The notes below the pieces were generated by a model. That model was not told the DNA's origin, searched no databases, and worked only from the letters and a program-made list of their open reading frames with translations. A stretch of DNA of 64,000 nucleotides from Bacillota bacterium (GTDB taxonomy: Bacteria; Sysuimicrobiota; Sysuimicrobiia; Sysuimicrobiales; Segetimicrobiaceae). The translations under genes and the position numbers were made by a program. Each line of letters begins with the position of its first letter. Position 1 is the stretch's first letter. This document shows, piece by piece, positions 17,014 through 24,995 of the stretch. Where the stretch lies: the NCBI GenBank assembly GCA_021324295.1, contig JAJPJJ010000119.1:62001-126000 (forward strand), in the 5' to 3' direction.

Positions 17014-18219
17014 CTACGAGGAGCCGCCGTCGGCGGGCTCCGCCCCGAACGCGTCGAGCCCGGTGATGTCGCGCCCGAGGATCAGCGTGTGGACATCGTA
17101 CGTCCCCTCGTAGGTGTCCACGGTCTCGAGGTTCGCGGCGTGCCGCATCGCCTGGTACTCCACCGTGATCCCGTAGGCCCCCAGGATCGTCCGCGCCGCC
17201 CGCGCGACCTCCAGCGCCATCCGCACGTTGTTTCGCTTGGCCAGGCTCACCTGTGCGTACCGCAGCGTCCCGGCGTCCTTCATCCGCCCGATCCGGTAGG
17301 CGAGGAGCTGCGCCTTGGTGATCTCGGTCAGCATGTCGACCAGCCGCTCCTGGATCAACTGCGTGGCGGCGATCGGCCGGCCGAACGCGATCCGCCCCCG
17401 CGCGTAGGCCAGCGCCTCCTCGTAGCAGGCGATCGCCGCCCCGATCGCCCCCCACGCGATCCCGTACCGCGCCTGCGTGAGACACCGCAGCGCCGCCCCC
17501 AGGCCCACCGCTTCGGGCAGCACGTCGGCGTCGGGCACCCACACGTCCTCGAGCACGAGCTCGCTCGTGACCGAGGCCCGCATCGATACCTTGGTGTGGA
17601 TGTCGTGGACGCTCATCCCGGGGGCGCGGGTCTCCACGAGGAACCCGCGGATCTGGCCGCCCTCGTCCTTGGCCCACACGAGCGCGACGTCCGCCACCGA
17701 CCCGTTGGTGATCCACATCTTGGTGCCGTTGAGCACCCACCCGTCCCCCCGGCGGCGCGCCCGTGTCTGCATCGCCCCCGGGTCGCTCCCGGCCGTCGGC
17801 TCGGTGAGCCCGAAGCAGCCGATCCGTTCGCCCCTGGCGAGCGCCGGCAGCCACCGCCGCCGCTGCGCCTCGGTCCCGTACGTGTAGATCGGCCACATCA
17901 CGAGGGCGCCCTGGACCGAGGCAAAGGAGCGGAGGCCGCTGTCCCCGCGCTCCAGCTCCTGCATGATGAGACCGTAGGCCACGTTGTTCAGGCCCGCGCA
18001 CCCGTACTCCGCGGGCAGGTTCGCGCCGTAGACGCGAAGCTCCCCGAGCCTGGGGATCAGATCGGTGAGGAACTCGCCGGCCAGCCACGCGCGCCCGATC
18101 CGGGGGATCACCTCGCGGTCCACGAGCCGCGCGATCGTGTCCCGCGCCAGGCGCTCCTCGTCGCTGAGCAGCGCCTCCAGGCCAAGATAGTCGACGCGAT
18201 CGCGTCCCGCCATCGGCAT
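17014..18219 (-). CDS. Glutaryl-CoA dehydrogenase-type acyl-CoA dehydrogenase
   Basis: An FAD acyl-CoA dehydrogenase of 401 residues. FAD-binding motifs GCFGLTEPTAGSDPGAM and MWITNG are present. The catalytic Glu lies in TYEGTYDVHTLILGRDITG, closely matching glutaryl-CoA dehydrogenase (the enzyme oxidising and decarboxylating glutaryl-CoA to crotonyl-CoA), as does the start DYLGLEALLSDEER. The related isovaleryl- or butyryl-CoA dehydrogenases place this residue differently. The ATG giving MPMAGRDR follows GAGGGAGCG. The SolA-like oxidase is next on the strand, hinting at lysine, pipecolate or N-methyl amine catabolism (inference). Confidence 0.85.
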   Translation of the reverse strand: MPMAGRDRVDYLGLEALLSDEERLARDTIARLVDREVIPRIGRAWLAGEFLTDLIPRLGELRVYGANLPAEYGCAGLNNVAYGLIMQELERGDSGLRSFASVQGALVMWPIYTYGTEAQRRRWLPALARGERIGCFGLTEPTAGSDPGAMQTRARRRGDGWVLNGTKMWITNGSVADVALVWAKDEGGQIRGFLVETRAPGMSVHDIHTKVSMRASVTSELVLEDVWVPDADVLPEAVGLGAALRCLTQARYGIAWGAIGAAIACYEEALAYARGRIAFGRPIAATQLIQERLVDMLTEITKAQLLAYRIGRMKDAGTLRYAQVSLAKRNNVRMALEVARAARTILGAYGITVEYQAMRHAANLETVDTYEGTYDVHTLILGRDITGLDAFGAEPADGGSS

Positions 18220-18368
18220 CGCTCCCTCACGCGCACCGGCTGTCCACGCTATACGATTCGCGGGGGGAAAGGCGCATCCTGTGCGCCGCCGCATCGAGCG
18301 CGCGCCGGGTGCGGGAGGGCGGTCGGCGCCGGCGGGACCACCGCCCGTCCCGGCGCGTGTGCCCATAA

Positions 18369-18401
18369 GGCGAGCGGCGCGCCCAAGGCGCGCCGCTCGC
18401 C
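18369..18401. terminator. 15-bp perfect hairpin
   Basis: GGCGAGCGGCGCGCC, a 3-nt loop, then the exact complement. It is too stable to be chance and lies in the gap upstream of gcdH-like. No T-run follows in either direction. It could stop read-through from the small unit at 18522-18682 or mark the 5' leader of the gcdH-like gene. Confidence 0.5.
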
Positions 18402-18492
18402 TGCTTCCTGACCTCGGCCCGTCCCCGCGGGGCCCTCGCCCCGCCCTGTGAGGGCGCACCCTCCTCGATGGCGGACGGCCGGGGGTACGCAA

Positions 18493-18520
18493 GGGGCAGC
18501 GGGTCGGGACCCGCTGCCCC
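18493..18520 (-). terminator. 13-bp hairpin directly after the small reading frame
   Basis: GGGGCAGCGGGTC pairs perfectly with GACCCGCTGCCCC around a 2-bp centre. On the minus strand it starts one base after the stop codon of the 22-residue frame at 18522-18590. The downstream minus-strand bases (TTGCGTAC) give only a weak U tract. The placement makes it the likely end of the small transcript. Confidence 0.6.
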
Positions 18521-18521
18521 G

Positions 18522-18590
18522 TTACCTCTTCGGTGGCGTCTCCCGCGTCGTACCCGTGTTGCGCCGCGACAGAACGGAGCGTCTCCGCAT
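18522..18590 (-). CDS. 22-residue Arg-rich peptide or small-RNA unit
   Basis: The frame starts MRRRSVLSRRNTGTT and ends PPKR: basic, with no hydrophobic span. AGGAGG lies 11 nt before the ATG, slightly far but usable. A near-consensus promoter is about 65-92 bp upstream and a 13-bp hairpin follows the stop at once, giving a predicted transcript of about 160 nt. Two readings are possible: a tiny basic protein, perhaps RNA- or DNA-binding, or a regulatory RNA in which the frame is incidental. The leader holds GAGCC and GGCTC arms that could fold around the ribosome site. I recognise no known family. Confidence 0.45.
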   Translation of the reverse strand: MRRRSVLSRRNTGTTRETPPKR

Positions 18591-18654
18591 CTGTCCCTGA
18601 GCCTCCTTTCCCGGGATCACCGGCTGGCGCAAGCTGCCCGAAGGCTCTACCCTT

Positions 18655-18682
18655 ATTGTAGTCCGAAGCGGGGCCATGTCAA
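18655..18682 (-). promoter_or_regulatory. Near-consensus promoter for the small unit
   Basis: On the minus strand: TTGACA (18677-18682), 16-bp spacer, TACAAT (18655-18660). A perfect -35 in DNA this GC-rich is unlikely by chance. It reads into the small frame and hairpin, toward the gcdH-like gene about 430 bp further on. Confidence 0.7.
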
Positions 18683-18894
18683 CCGCGAGGCGCGGGGTCG
18701 AGCCGCCTGTCCGCGCCTCCGCTCCTGCTGCGGAGACCGTGCTTGCCGCCGCCGACCCCAGGCGGAGGAGCGGACGCTACGAACCGGAACTCCTGCGAGC
18801 GGGAGGATCGGCCGATGCAGGCGATCGAGACGCGAGCCGGCGGCCTCGGGGGCGCGCACCGAGTGGGCGGGGCCCGCGGGGAGGCCCGGGCGCG

Positions 18895-20373
18895 ATGACC
18901 GGCTCCCTCAGCGCGGCCCGGCGGTGGACGATCGTCGCCGCGGCCCTTGTCCTCGCCCACGCCGGCTGGCAGGGCTGGCAGGTCGCGGCAGCGGCGTACC
19001 CCGCGCGGTACGAGTACGACGAGGGTGTGTACGCCGCGACCGCGGCGGCCGCGGCGGACGGCGCCCGCCTCTACCAGGACGCCTTCCTCTCCCAGCCTCC
19101 GCTGCTCGTCGCGACGCTCGCCCACGCGTATCGCGCGCTCGGCCCCTCGCTCGCCGTCGCGCGCGGGATCGTGGTCCTCTTCTCGACCCTGTGGCTCGCT
19201 GCGGTGTTCGCGATCCTCGCGCGCACCGGACGGGCGCGCGCCGGGACCCTCGCCGTCTGCGCGCTCCTGGGGAGCCCGGCGTTTCTCGCCGCGGCGCACA
19301 CGGTGCAGATGGAGGGACCGAGCGAAGCGCTCGCCGCCGCCGCGGTCGCGCTCGCGCTGCGCGGCGCGAGCCGCCCCGGCGTCCTCTGGTGGGCGGCGGC
19401 GGGAGCGGCGGGCACCCTCGCGCTCACGACGAAGCTGACGGCCGCCGCGTGCGCCGTACCGCTCCTCGGCGCGGTGCTCCTCTCCCCTCCCGGCTCCCGG
19501 GCGCGCCGGTTCGCGGCACTCGCCGGCGGGGCCGCGCTCGCCGCTGCGCCGCTTCTCGCCTCGCTGCCCGGAGGCGCGCTCTCGCAGGTGATCGCCTTCC
19601 ACCTCGCGGTGGCGCGCCACATGGGGACGGACCCGCAGGCCCGCCTCGCCGCCGTGCGCGGCTTCCTCGCCGCCAACTGGCCCCTCGCGGCGGCCGCGGC
19701 CTGGGGCGTGGGCCTCGCGGCCGCGCAGCGCGACCGGCGCGCGTGGATCGTGGGGACGTGGCTTGGGGCGGACGGCGCGATCGCGATGGCCCTGACCCCG
19801 CTGTGGCCGCACCACCTCGCGATCCTGCTGTCCCCGCTCGCGCTGCTCGCCGGGATCGGGGCCGACGCGCTGGCGGAGTCTCTCGCCCGTCCGGCGGCGC
19901 CTCGACCGGGGCCCCGTGCCGCGGCCCCGAGCACGTACGCCGTGCTCGGGGCCGCGGCGGTGCTCGCCTACCTCGCGCGCGGCCCGATCGCGGCCGGCGT
20001 GCCGGGATCGTCGCGCGATCTCGTGCACGCCGTCGCGGAGATGACCCGCCGGCTTCCCGCGGACGCGGCCGTGCTGACCGACGACCCGATGGTGCCGTTC
20101 CTGGCGCACCGCCGGGTTCCGCCGGCGCTCGCCGACACCTCGGTCGCGCGGTTCCGGTCCGGCGACCTGTCGCTGCCGGTGCTCCGCCGCGCCCTGCAGG
20201 ACTCCAGGATCGGCGGCGTCCTGCTGTGGCGCGGCACGCTGCAGCACGAGGTCCCCGGAGTGCTGCCGGCCGCGGCGACCCGGTTTGCGGTCCGGGTGGA
20301 CCTGGGCCGGGGCCGGATGCTCCTCGTGCCCCGCCTGCCGCCCGGCCACCGCACGCGCGGCGAGGGCCGCTAG
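18895..20373 (+). CDS. Integral-membrane glycosyltransferase (GT-C, PMT/ArnT-like)
   Basis: A polytopic protein of 492 residues with about ten hydrophobic spans rich in Ala, Leu and Val. After the first span it has the acidic motif YEYDEGVYAATA, the catalytic Asp-Glu position of lipid-linked-sugar (GT-C) transferases such as ArnT and protein O-mannosyltransferases. TKLTAAACAVPLL and WPHHLAILLSPLALL are typical later spans. A soluble C-terminal domain of about 130 residues follows. I chose the ATG giving MTGSLSAARRW because the 73 residues upstream are low-complexity and lack a span. It probably moves a sugar from a polyprenyl carrier to an envelope acceptor; the acceptor is unknown. Confidence 0.75.
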   Translation: MTGSLSAARRWTIVAAALVLAHAGWQGWQVAAAAYPARYEYDEGVYAATAAAAADGARLYQDAFLSQPPLLVATLAHAYRALGPSLAVARGIVVLFSTLWLAAVFAILARTGRARAGTLAVCALLGSPAFLAAAHTVQMEGPSEALAAAAVALALRGASRPGVLWWAAAGAAGTLALTTKLTAAACAVPLLGAVLLSPPGSRARRFAALAGGAALAAAPLLASLPGGALSQVIAFHLAVARHMGTDPQARLAAVRGFLAANWPLAAAAAWGVGLAAAQRDRRAWIVGTWLGADGAIAMALTPLWPHHLAILLSPLALLAGIGADALAESLARPAAPRPGPRAAAPSTYAVLGAAAVLAYLARGPIAAGVPGSSRDLVHAVAEMTRRLPADAAVLTDDPMVPFLAHRRVPPALADTSVARFRSGDLSLPVLRRALQDSRIGGVLLWRGTLQHEVPGVLPAAATRFAVRVDLGRGRMLLVPRLPPGHRTRGEGR

Positions 20374-20446
20374 GAGACGACCGGTCGGGAGCTTCGGACG
20401 CGCGTGCCGAGCCCTCCGCGAGCGGCCTACCGGGATCGGCGGTGCG

Positions 20447-20800
20447 CTACCGGCTGACCGGCGTGACCGCCGCCGTATCCTCCTCGCCGGTCCGGATCCG
20501 GTAGACCTTGTCCACGGGCAGCACGAAGATCTTCCCGTCGCCGACCTCTCCGGTGCGGGCCGCCTCCATGATCGCCCGCACGGTCGGCGCGACGAAGTGG
20601 TCAGACACCCCGATCTCGAACCGCACCTTCTCGGTCAGCTCCACCTTGACCGTCGTGCCGCGGTAGGTCTCCACGCGCTCCAGCTCTCCCCCATGACCCT
20701 GCACCCGGCTCAGGGACAGCCCCCGCACCTGCGCGCGGTAGAGCGCCTCCAGGACGTCGTTCACCCGGTCGGGGCGGACGATCGCGACGATCAGCTTCAT
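20447..20800 (-). CDS. glnK: PII nitrogen-regulatory protein (GlnK type)
   Basis: A 117-residue PII trimer subunit that senses 2-oxoglutarate and ATP/ADP and blocks the Amt channel when nitrogen is ample. Family motifs are MKLIVAIVRPDRVNDVLEAL, ARTGEVGDGKIFVLPV (with the conserved Lys90) and RIRTGE. The T-loop reads YRGTTVKVELTEK; position 51, the uridylylated Tyr of enteric GlnB/GlnK, is Val, so control by uridylylation at that residue is ruled out. It overlaps amt by 4 bp, the usual amt-glnK pair (here amt first). Confidence 0.93.
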   Translation of the reverse strand: MKLIVAIVRPDRVNDVLEALYRAQVRGLSLSRVQGHGGELERVETYRGTTVKVELTEKVRFEIGVSDHFVAPTVRAIMEAARTGEVGDGKIFVLPVDKVYRIRTGEEDTAAVTPVSR

Positions 20801-22092
20801 GCGTCGGCTCCTGCGGGCTGCAGCGCCGGCTCCGCGGAGACCTCCGGGAGCACCAGCACCGCGCCCTCGCCGGCGGTGTACGGCTCCTCGCCGTGCTGCG
20901 TCGAGTCCATGCCGAGCGCCTGCTCGTGATCGCTCGCGCGCAGCGGCGTGATCGCCCCGATCGCCTTGAGGAGCACCAGGGTCCCGACCGCGCTGTAGGC
21001 CGCGGCCCCCAGGACCGCGAGGATCTGGATCGCGACCTGCTGCGGGTTGCCCGCAACGAGCCCGCTCTGCACTCCGTTCCACGCCTTCACGGCGAAGACG
21101 CCCGTGAGCACCGCCCCGGTCGCCCCTCCGACCGCGTGCCCGGCGAAGACGTCGAGGGACTCATCGATGGGCGTCCGCGCGCGCCACTGCATCGCGACGT
21201 AACTGGGAAGCGCGCCGAGCGCCCCCATCACGAGCGCCCAGACCGGAGGCACGAACCCCGACGCCGGGGTGATCACCACGAGCCCGACGACGATCGCGCT
21301 CGCGACCCCCATCGCCGTGACCTTGCCGATGCGCGCCAGGTCCAGCAGCGCCCACGCCACGAGCGCCGCCCCGGGCGCGAGGAAGGTGTTCACGAAGGCG
21401 AGCGCCGCGGAGGCGGTCGACGCCACGGCGCTCCCCCCGTTGAACCCGAACCACCCGAACCACAGCAGCGCGGCCCCGAGCAGCACGAAGGGCAGATTCC
21501 CCGGCAGGAACGCCTGGCGGCCGTAGTCCTTGCGGTTCCCCACGACGAGCGCCGCGACCATCGCCGCGACGCCGGCGTTGACGTGCACGACCGTGCCCCC
21601 CGCGAAGTCCAGCGCGCCGAGCCTCCCGAGCCACCCGCCGCCCCACACCCAGTGCGCGATCGGCGCGTACACGCCGACGACCCACAGCGTGATGAACGCG
21701 AGGTAGGCGCGAAACCGCATCCGCCCGACGACGCCGCCGGAGACGAGCGCGGTCGTGATCACGGCGAACGTGGCCTGGAACGCCATGTAGACCACGTGCG
21801 AGATCGTGGGGCCGAGCGGCTGGCCCGCGGCGAGATCGACGCCCCGCAGCAGCGCCCACCGGAGGTCGCCCACGAGGGCGCCCCCCGGGCTGAACGCCAG
21901 CGAGTACCCGACAAGCGCCCAGGTCACCAGCGTGAACCCGAGGGTGGCGAAGCTCATCAGCATCGTGTTGAGGATGTGCTTGCTCCCCGCCATGCCGCCG
22001 TAGAAGAGCCCCAGCGCGGGGGTCATCAGCAGCACGAGCGCGGTGGAGGTCATCATCCAGGCCAGGTCGGCCGCGTTGAGGTGTCCGGTCAC
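20797..22092 (-). CDS. amt: Ammonium transporter Amt
   Basis: An Amt/Mep/Rh channel of 431 residues with eleven expected spans. Signature segments are AWMMTSTALVLLMTPALGLFYGGM, the amt signature DFAGGTVVHVNAGVAAMVAALVVG and FGWFGFNGGS. The GTG giving VTGHLNAADLAWMM follows GAGGAGGGG. A second GTG two codons earlier is possible. glnK overlaps downstream. Expression is probably set by the long leader upstream, which carries a strong promoter, a stable hairpin and an intrinsic terminator before the start codon. Confidence 0.95.
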   Translation of the reverse strand: MTGHLNAADLAWMMTSTALVLLMTPALGLFYGGMAGSKHILNTMLMSFATLGFTLVTWALVGYSLAFSPGGALVGDLRWALLRGVDLAAGQPLGPTISHVVYMAFQATFAVITTALVSGGVVGRMRFRAYLAFITLWVVGVYAPIAHWVWGGGWLGRLGALDFAGGTVVHVNAGVAAMVAALVVGNRKDYGRQAFLPGNLPFVLLGAALLWFGWFGFNGGSAVASTASAALAFVNTFLAPGAALVAWALLDLARIGKVTAMGVASAIVVGLVVITPASGFVPPVWALVMGALGALPSYVAMQWRARTPIDESLDVFAGHAVGGATGAVLTGVFAVKAWNGVQSGLVAGNPQQVAIQILAVLGAAAYSAVGTLVLLKAIGAITPLRASDHEQALGMDSTQHGEEPYTAGEGAVLVLPEVSAEPALQPAGADA

Positions 22093-22364
22093 GCTCACCC
22101 CTCCTCGTCGTGTCTTCACTGTGCACACGAAAACGCCTCCGCGCCGGAGGGGAGCGGAGGCGTCACGACCGGAGCACCCGCAGGGTTGCGCGGGACACAA
22201 ACGGCCACCCGGCTCGACGCCGGTGGCCGCGGTCCCGTCACCCATCCAGCCGGCGACCTGCGCCCGCCGCGCGAGCCAGAACGCGCTCCCCGGGGGCGAC
22301 ACGCCCCTCCGGTTGGCGTCGTGGCCGTCGCGTGATGCAGTCGTCGCGGACTGGCTTGCCTGCT
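22093..22364 (-). promoter_or_regulatory. Structured 5' leader of amt-glnK (candidate riboswitch or attenuator)
   Basis: About 270 nt of untranslated RNA between the promoter and the amt GTG. The main fold is a hairpin, with GGCCACC and GGC arms (22203-22213) pairing with GCC and GGTGGCC (22219-22228) around a TCGAC-type loop, enclosed by GGGAC/GTCCC (22192-22196 with 22232-22236). A small CGCA-ACCC-TGCG stem follows, then the terminator at 22130-22162. An aptamer-like fold just before a terminator is the layout of transcriptional attenuation. I could not assign a known class. Confidence 0.55.
22130..22162 (-). terminator. Intrinsic terminator inside the amt leader
   Basis: On the minus strand CGCCTCCGC (22154-22162) pairs with GCGGAGGCG (22134-22142) around 11 nt, and is followed by TTTT (22130-22133). 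A 9-bp GC stem plus U-run is a classical Rho-independent terminator. Lying 38 bp before the amt start codon, it must be conditionally bypassed for amt to be made. Confidence 0.7.
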
Positions 22365-22392
22365 ATCATACCGTGTTTGCGGACCCTGTCAA
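22365..22392 (-). promoter_or_regulatory. Near-consensus promoter of amt-glnK
   Basis: Minus strand TTGACA (22387-22392), 16-bp spacer, TATGAT (22365-22370). It is 273 bp upstream of the amt start and reads through the structured leader. Confidence 0.75.
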
Positions 22393-22443
22393 GAGCGAGC
22401 CCGCGGCGGAGGAGTTCCTCCGCGATCCATAGAAGGCGCCCTC

Positions 22444-23385
22444 ATGTCGCACGCCGTCATGGCCGCGGCGAACGCCACGATCGAGCACCCCTCGGGGCGC
22501 CGCGGCCTCGCGCGCCGGCGGCGGGAGGTCCGCACGGCCTACCTGCTCCTGGCCCCGGCCGCGCTGCTCGTCTTCGGCGTCCTCGCGTACCCGGTCGGCT
22601 GGGAGGTCTGGACCAGCCTCACGAGCTCGTTCGTGGGCGGCTCCGCCGCCGCGTTCGTGGGCCTCCGGAACTACGCCGAGTTCGTCCGCGACGCGGAGTT
22701 CTGGCGCGCCGCGGCCAACACGCTCGGCTACCTCGTGCTCACGACCGTGCTGAAGCTCGCCCTGGGGATCGCCGTGGCGTTGCTGCTCTCCCGGCCGTTC
22801 CCCGGGCGGCCGGTCGCCTTCATCGCCGCGTTCCTGCCGTGGGCGTACCCCGGCGGCCTGGGGCTGGTGGGCTGGTACTGGTTCATGATCCCCCCGCTGC
22901 ACAACGCGTACTCCGAGTTCATGTCCGACCTCCGGTACGCCACCGACGCGCTCCTGGGGCAGGAGACCTGGCGCTTCCTCACGCTGGTCGCGTTCAACGT
23001 CTGGCGCGGCGGGTCGTTCGTCGGGATCTTCCTCCTCGCCGCGCTGAACGGGATCCCGCAGGACCTCTTCGACTACGCCGCGCTCGAAGTCCGCAGCGGG
23101 TGGCGGAAGTTCTGGATGGTCACCGTGCCCCTCCTGCGTCCGTTCCTCGCGCTCGCCGCGTTCCTCTCGATCGTCACCGCGGTCACGGACCTGGGCCACG
23201 TGTACCTGCAGTCGGGGATGCGCATCACGTACCCGATCGTCTGGACCCAGGCGTTCCACCTCGCGATCATCGGCGGGGAGTGGGGGAAGGCGGCGGCGGA
23301 GTCGCTGATCCTGCTGCCGGTCCTCGTCCTCATCCTCTTCGTGTGCTTCTGGCTGTTCGAGCCGCTCGAGGAGGACCCGCTGTGA
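22444..23385 (+). CDS. Sugar ABC transporter permease, MalF type
   Basis: One of two inner-membrane subunits of a CUT1-type importer, 313 residues. It has a long cytoplasmic N-terminus, six expected spans and the EAA loop that docks the ATPase (LFDYAALEVRSGWRKFWMVTVPLLRP near residue 208). It overlaps the MalG-type gene by 4 bp. No binding protein or ATPase is next to it, so it must use partners encoded elsewhere. The start ATG has only a weak ribosome site. It is divergent from amt. Confidence 0.87.
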   Translation: MSHAVMAAANATIEHPSGRRGLARRRREVRTAYLLLAPAALLVFGVLAYPVGWEVWTSLTSSFVGGSAAAFVGLRNYAEFVRDAEFWRAAANTLGYLVLTTVLKLALGIAVALLLSRPFPGRPVAFIAAFLPWAYPGGLGLVGWYWFMIPPLHNAYSEFMSDLRYATDALLGQETWRFLTLVAFNVWRGGSFVGIFLLAALNGIPQDLFDYAALEVRSGWRKFWMVTVPLLRPFLALAAFLSIVTAVTDLGHVYLQSGMRITYPIVWTQAFHLAIIGGEWGKAAAESLILLPVLVLILFVCFWLFEPLEEDPL

Positions 23386-24248
23386 AAGCCGCGCGGCGCC
23401 TGCTGCGGCTCGGGCACGGCGCGCTGCTCGCGCTGCTCGCCGCGTACAGCCTCTTCCCGATCTACCTGATGACGATCGAGTCGCTGAAGCCGGTGGAGGA
23501 GGACGTGTTCGGGAGCCCGGTGTACGTCCGCCACCCCTCGCTGGAGTGGTACGCGGACCTCTTCGAGCCGCGGGGGTGGATCTCGCACGGCGCGCTCGTC
23601 ACCCCGACCGTCCCGTTCCTGGTATGGGCCAAGAACACGGCGATCGTGTTCGCGGCGGCGCTCGCGGTGATCCTCGCCACCAGCCTGGCCGCCGGCTACG
23701 CGCTCGGCCGCCTCCGGCCGCCGGGGTGGCGGTGGTGGCGGCGCGTGCTGTTCGCGACCTTCCTCGTCCCGCAGACCCTGCTGTTCATCCCGCTGTACCA
23801 GCTCGTCTTCCGGCTCCACCTCGACGACAACCTGCTGGCGCTCGTGCTCACCTACCCGCTGCTGGCGATCCCGTTCTGCGCGTGGCTGTTCTCGGCGTAC
23901 TTCCAGAAGCTCTCCCCCGAGGTCGAGGAGTCCGCGTACATCGAGGGGGCCAGCCGGCTCTCGGCGTTCCTCCGGATCGTGCTCCCGATGAGCTGGCCGG
24001 TGGTGGTCGCCGCCGGCCTGTTTGCGCTCGGCGTCATCAGCAGCGACTTCATGCTCGCCGGCGTCTTCCTGCCGAACACGTGGCACCAGACGATCGCGGT
24101 CGGGCTCGCGACGATGGACGTGAGCCTGGAGGACCTCACGGTCGTCTCCGGGATCAGCATGGGCGGGCTGCCGATGCTGCTGATCGCGGGCCTCTTCGCC
24201 GCATCCTACGTCCGCGGGCTCACCGCGGCGATGATCGAGGGCGCGTGA
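23382..24248 (+). CDS. Sugar ABC transporter permease, MalG type
   Basis: 288 residues, six expected spans. The EAA loop reads EVEESAYIEGASRLSAFLRIVLPMSWP, matching the E-A-A-x3-G-x9-I-x-L-P pattern of MalG subunits. The GTG start overlaps the stop of the MalF-type gene, and its own stop overlaps the next gene by 4 bp, so all three are coupled. A periplasmic loop after the first span (DVFGSPVYVRHPSLEWYADLF) is typical of CUT1 permeases. The substrate cannot be read. Confidence 0.87.
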   Translation: MKAARRLLRLGHGALLALLAAYSLFPIYLMTIESLKPVEEDVFGSPVYVRHPSLEWYADLFEPRGWISHGALVTPTVPFLVWAKNTAIVFAAALAVILATSLAAGYALGRLRPPGWRWWRRVLFATFLVPQTLLFIPLYQLVFRLHLDDNLLALVLTYPLLAIPFCAWLFSAYFQKLSPEVEESAYIEGASRLSAFLRIVLPMSWPVVVAAGLFALGVISSDFMLAGVFLPNTWHQTIAVGLATMDVSLEDLTVVSGISMGGLPMLLIAGLFAASYVRGLTAAMIEGA

Positions 24249-24979
24249 TCGCAGCGCGGCGCCCGCGCCGCATCGGGATGATCACGCCGTCGTCGAACAC
24301 CGCGCTCGAGCCGCTCACCACCCGCATCTACGCGCAGCTCGGTGAGGCGGTCACGGTGCACTTCACCCGGATCCGGGTGACGCACATCTCGCTCGCGTCC
24401 GACTCGGCGGAGCAGTTTGCCGCGGAGGCGATGCTCGCCGCGGCCCGCCTGCTCGCCGACGCCCGCGTGGACGTGATCGCCTGGAACGGAACCTCCGGGT
24501 CGTGGACGGGGCTGGCGGCGGACCGCGCGCTCGTGGCGGCGATCGAGGCCGAGACGGGCATCCCGGCGACGACCTCCACCCTGGACCTGCTGGAAGCCTG
24601 CCGGCACCTCGGCGTCTCGCGGTGCGGCCTCGCGACGCCCTACCGCGCGGAGGTCCACGAGGCGATCCGCCGCACGTACGAGGGGGAGGGCCTCCGGGTC
24701 GTCGCGTCGTCCTGTCTCGGGATCGCCGTCAACTACGACTTCGCCGCGGTGCCGCTCGACCGCATCGAGGCGCTGCTGCGGGACGTCGCCGTGCCGGAGG
24801 CCGAGGCGGTGGCGGTCGTGTGCACCAACTTCCCGGCGGCCCCGGTGATCGGGCGCGTCGAGGCCGCGATCGGCCGGCCGGTCGTCGACACGCTGGCGGC
24901 GACCGCGTGGCGCGCCCTCCGCCTGAGCGGGGTCCGGGAGCCGGTGCGGGGCTTCGGCAGGCTTCTGGAAACGGCCTAG
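24245..24979 (+). CDS. Maleate isomerase / arylmalonate decarboxylase-like protein
   Basis: An Asp/Glu racemase-superfamily protein of 244 residues. PSSNTALEP near residue 15 is the substrate-carboxylate loop. Two-cysteine racemases and maleate isomerase have Cys in the first catalytic loop; here that loop is NGTSGSW (Gly-Thr-Ser at 82-84) and only the second Cys is present (Cys192 in VVCTNFPA). The Gly-Thr-Ser plus single-Cys pattern is that of arylmalonate decarboxylase, in which the loop is an oxyanion hole. A decarboxylase or cofactor-free isomerase role for a dicarboxylate is therefore likely (inference). It is coupled to the two permeases, which may import its substrate. Confidence 0.8.
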   Translation: MIAARRPRRIGMITPSSNTALEPLTTRIYAQLGEAVTVHFTRIRVTHISLASDSAEQFAAEAMLAAARLLADARVDVIAWNGTSGSWTGLAADRALVAAIEAETGIPATTSTLDLLEACRHLGVSRCGLATPYRAEVHEAIRRTYEGEGLRVVASSCLGIAVNYDFAAVPLDRIEALLRDVAVPEAEAVAVVCTNFPAAPVIGRVEAAIGRPVVDTLAATAWRALRLSGVREPVRGFGRLLETA

Positions 24980-24995
24980 CGGGGGCGCGGTCGCA

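Noticed and set aside
22093-22364. SAM-clan riboswitch in the amt leader
   Set aside because: A CAACC...GGGTGC stretch is suggestive, but the rest of the SAM-I/SAM-IV core and helix order do not fit, so the class is left open.
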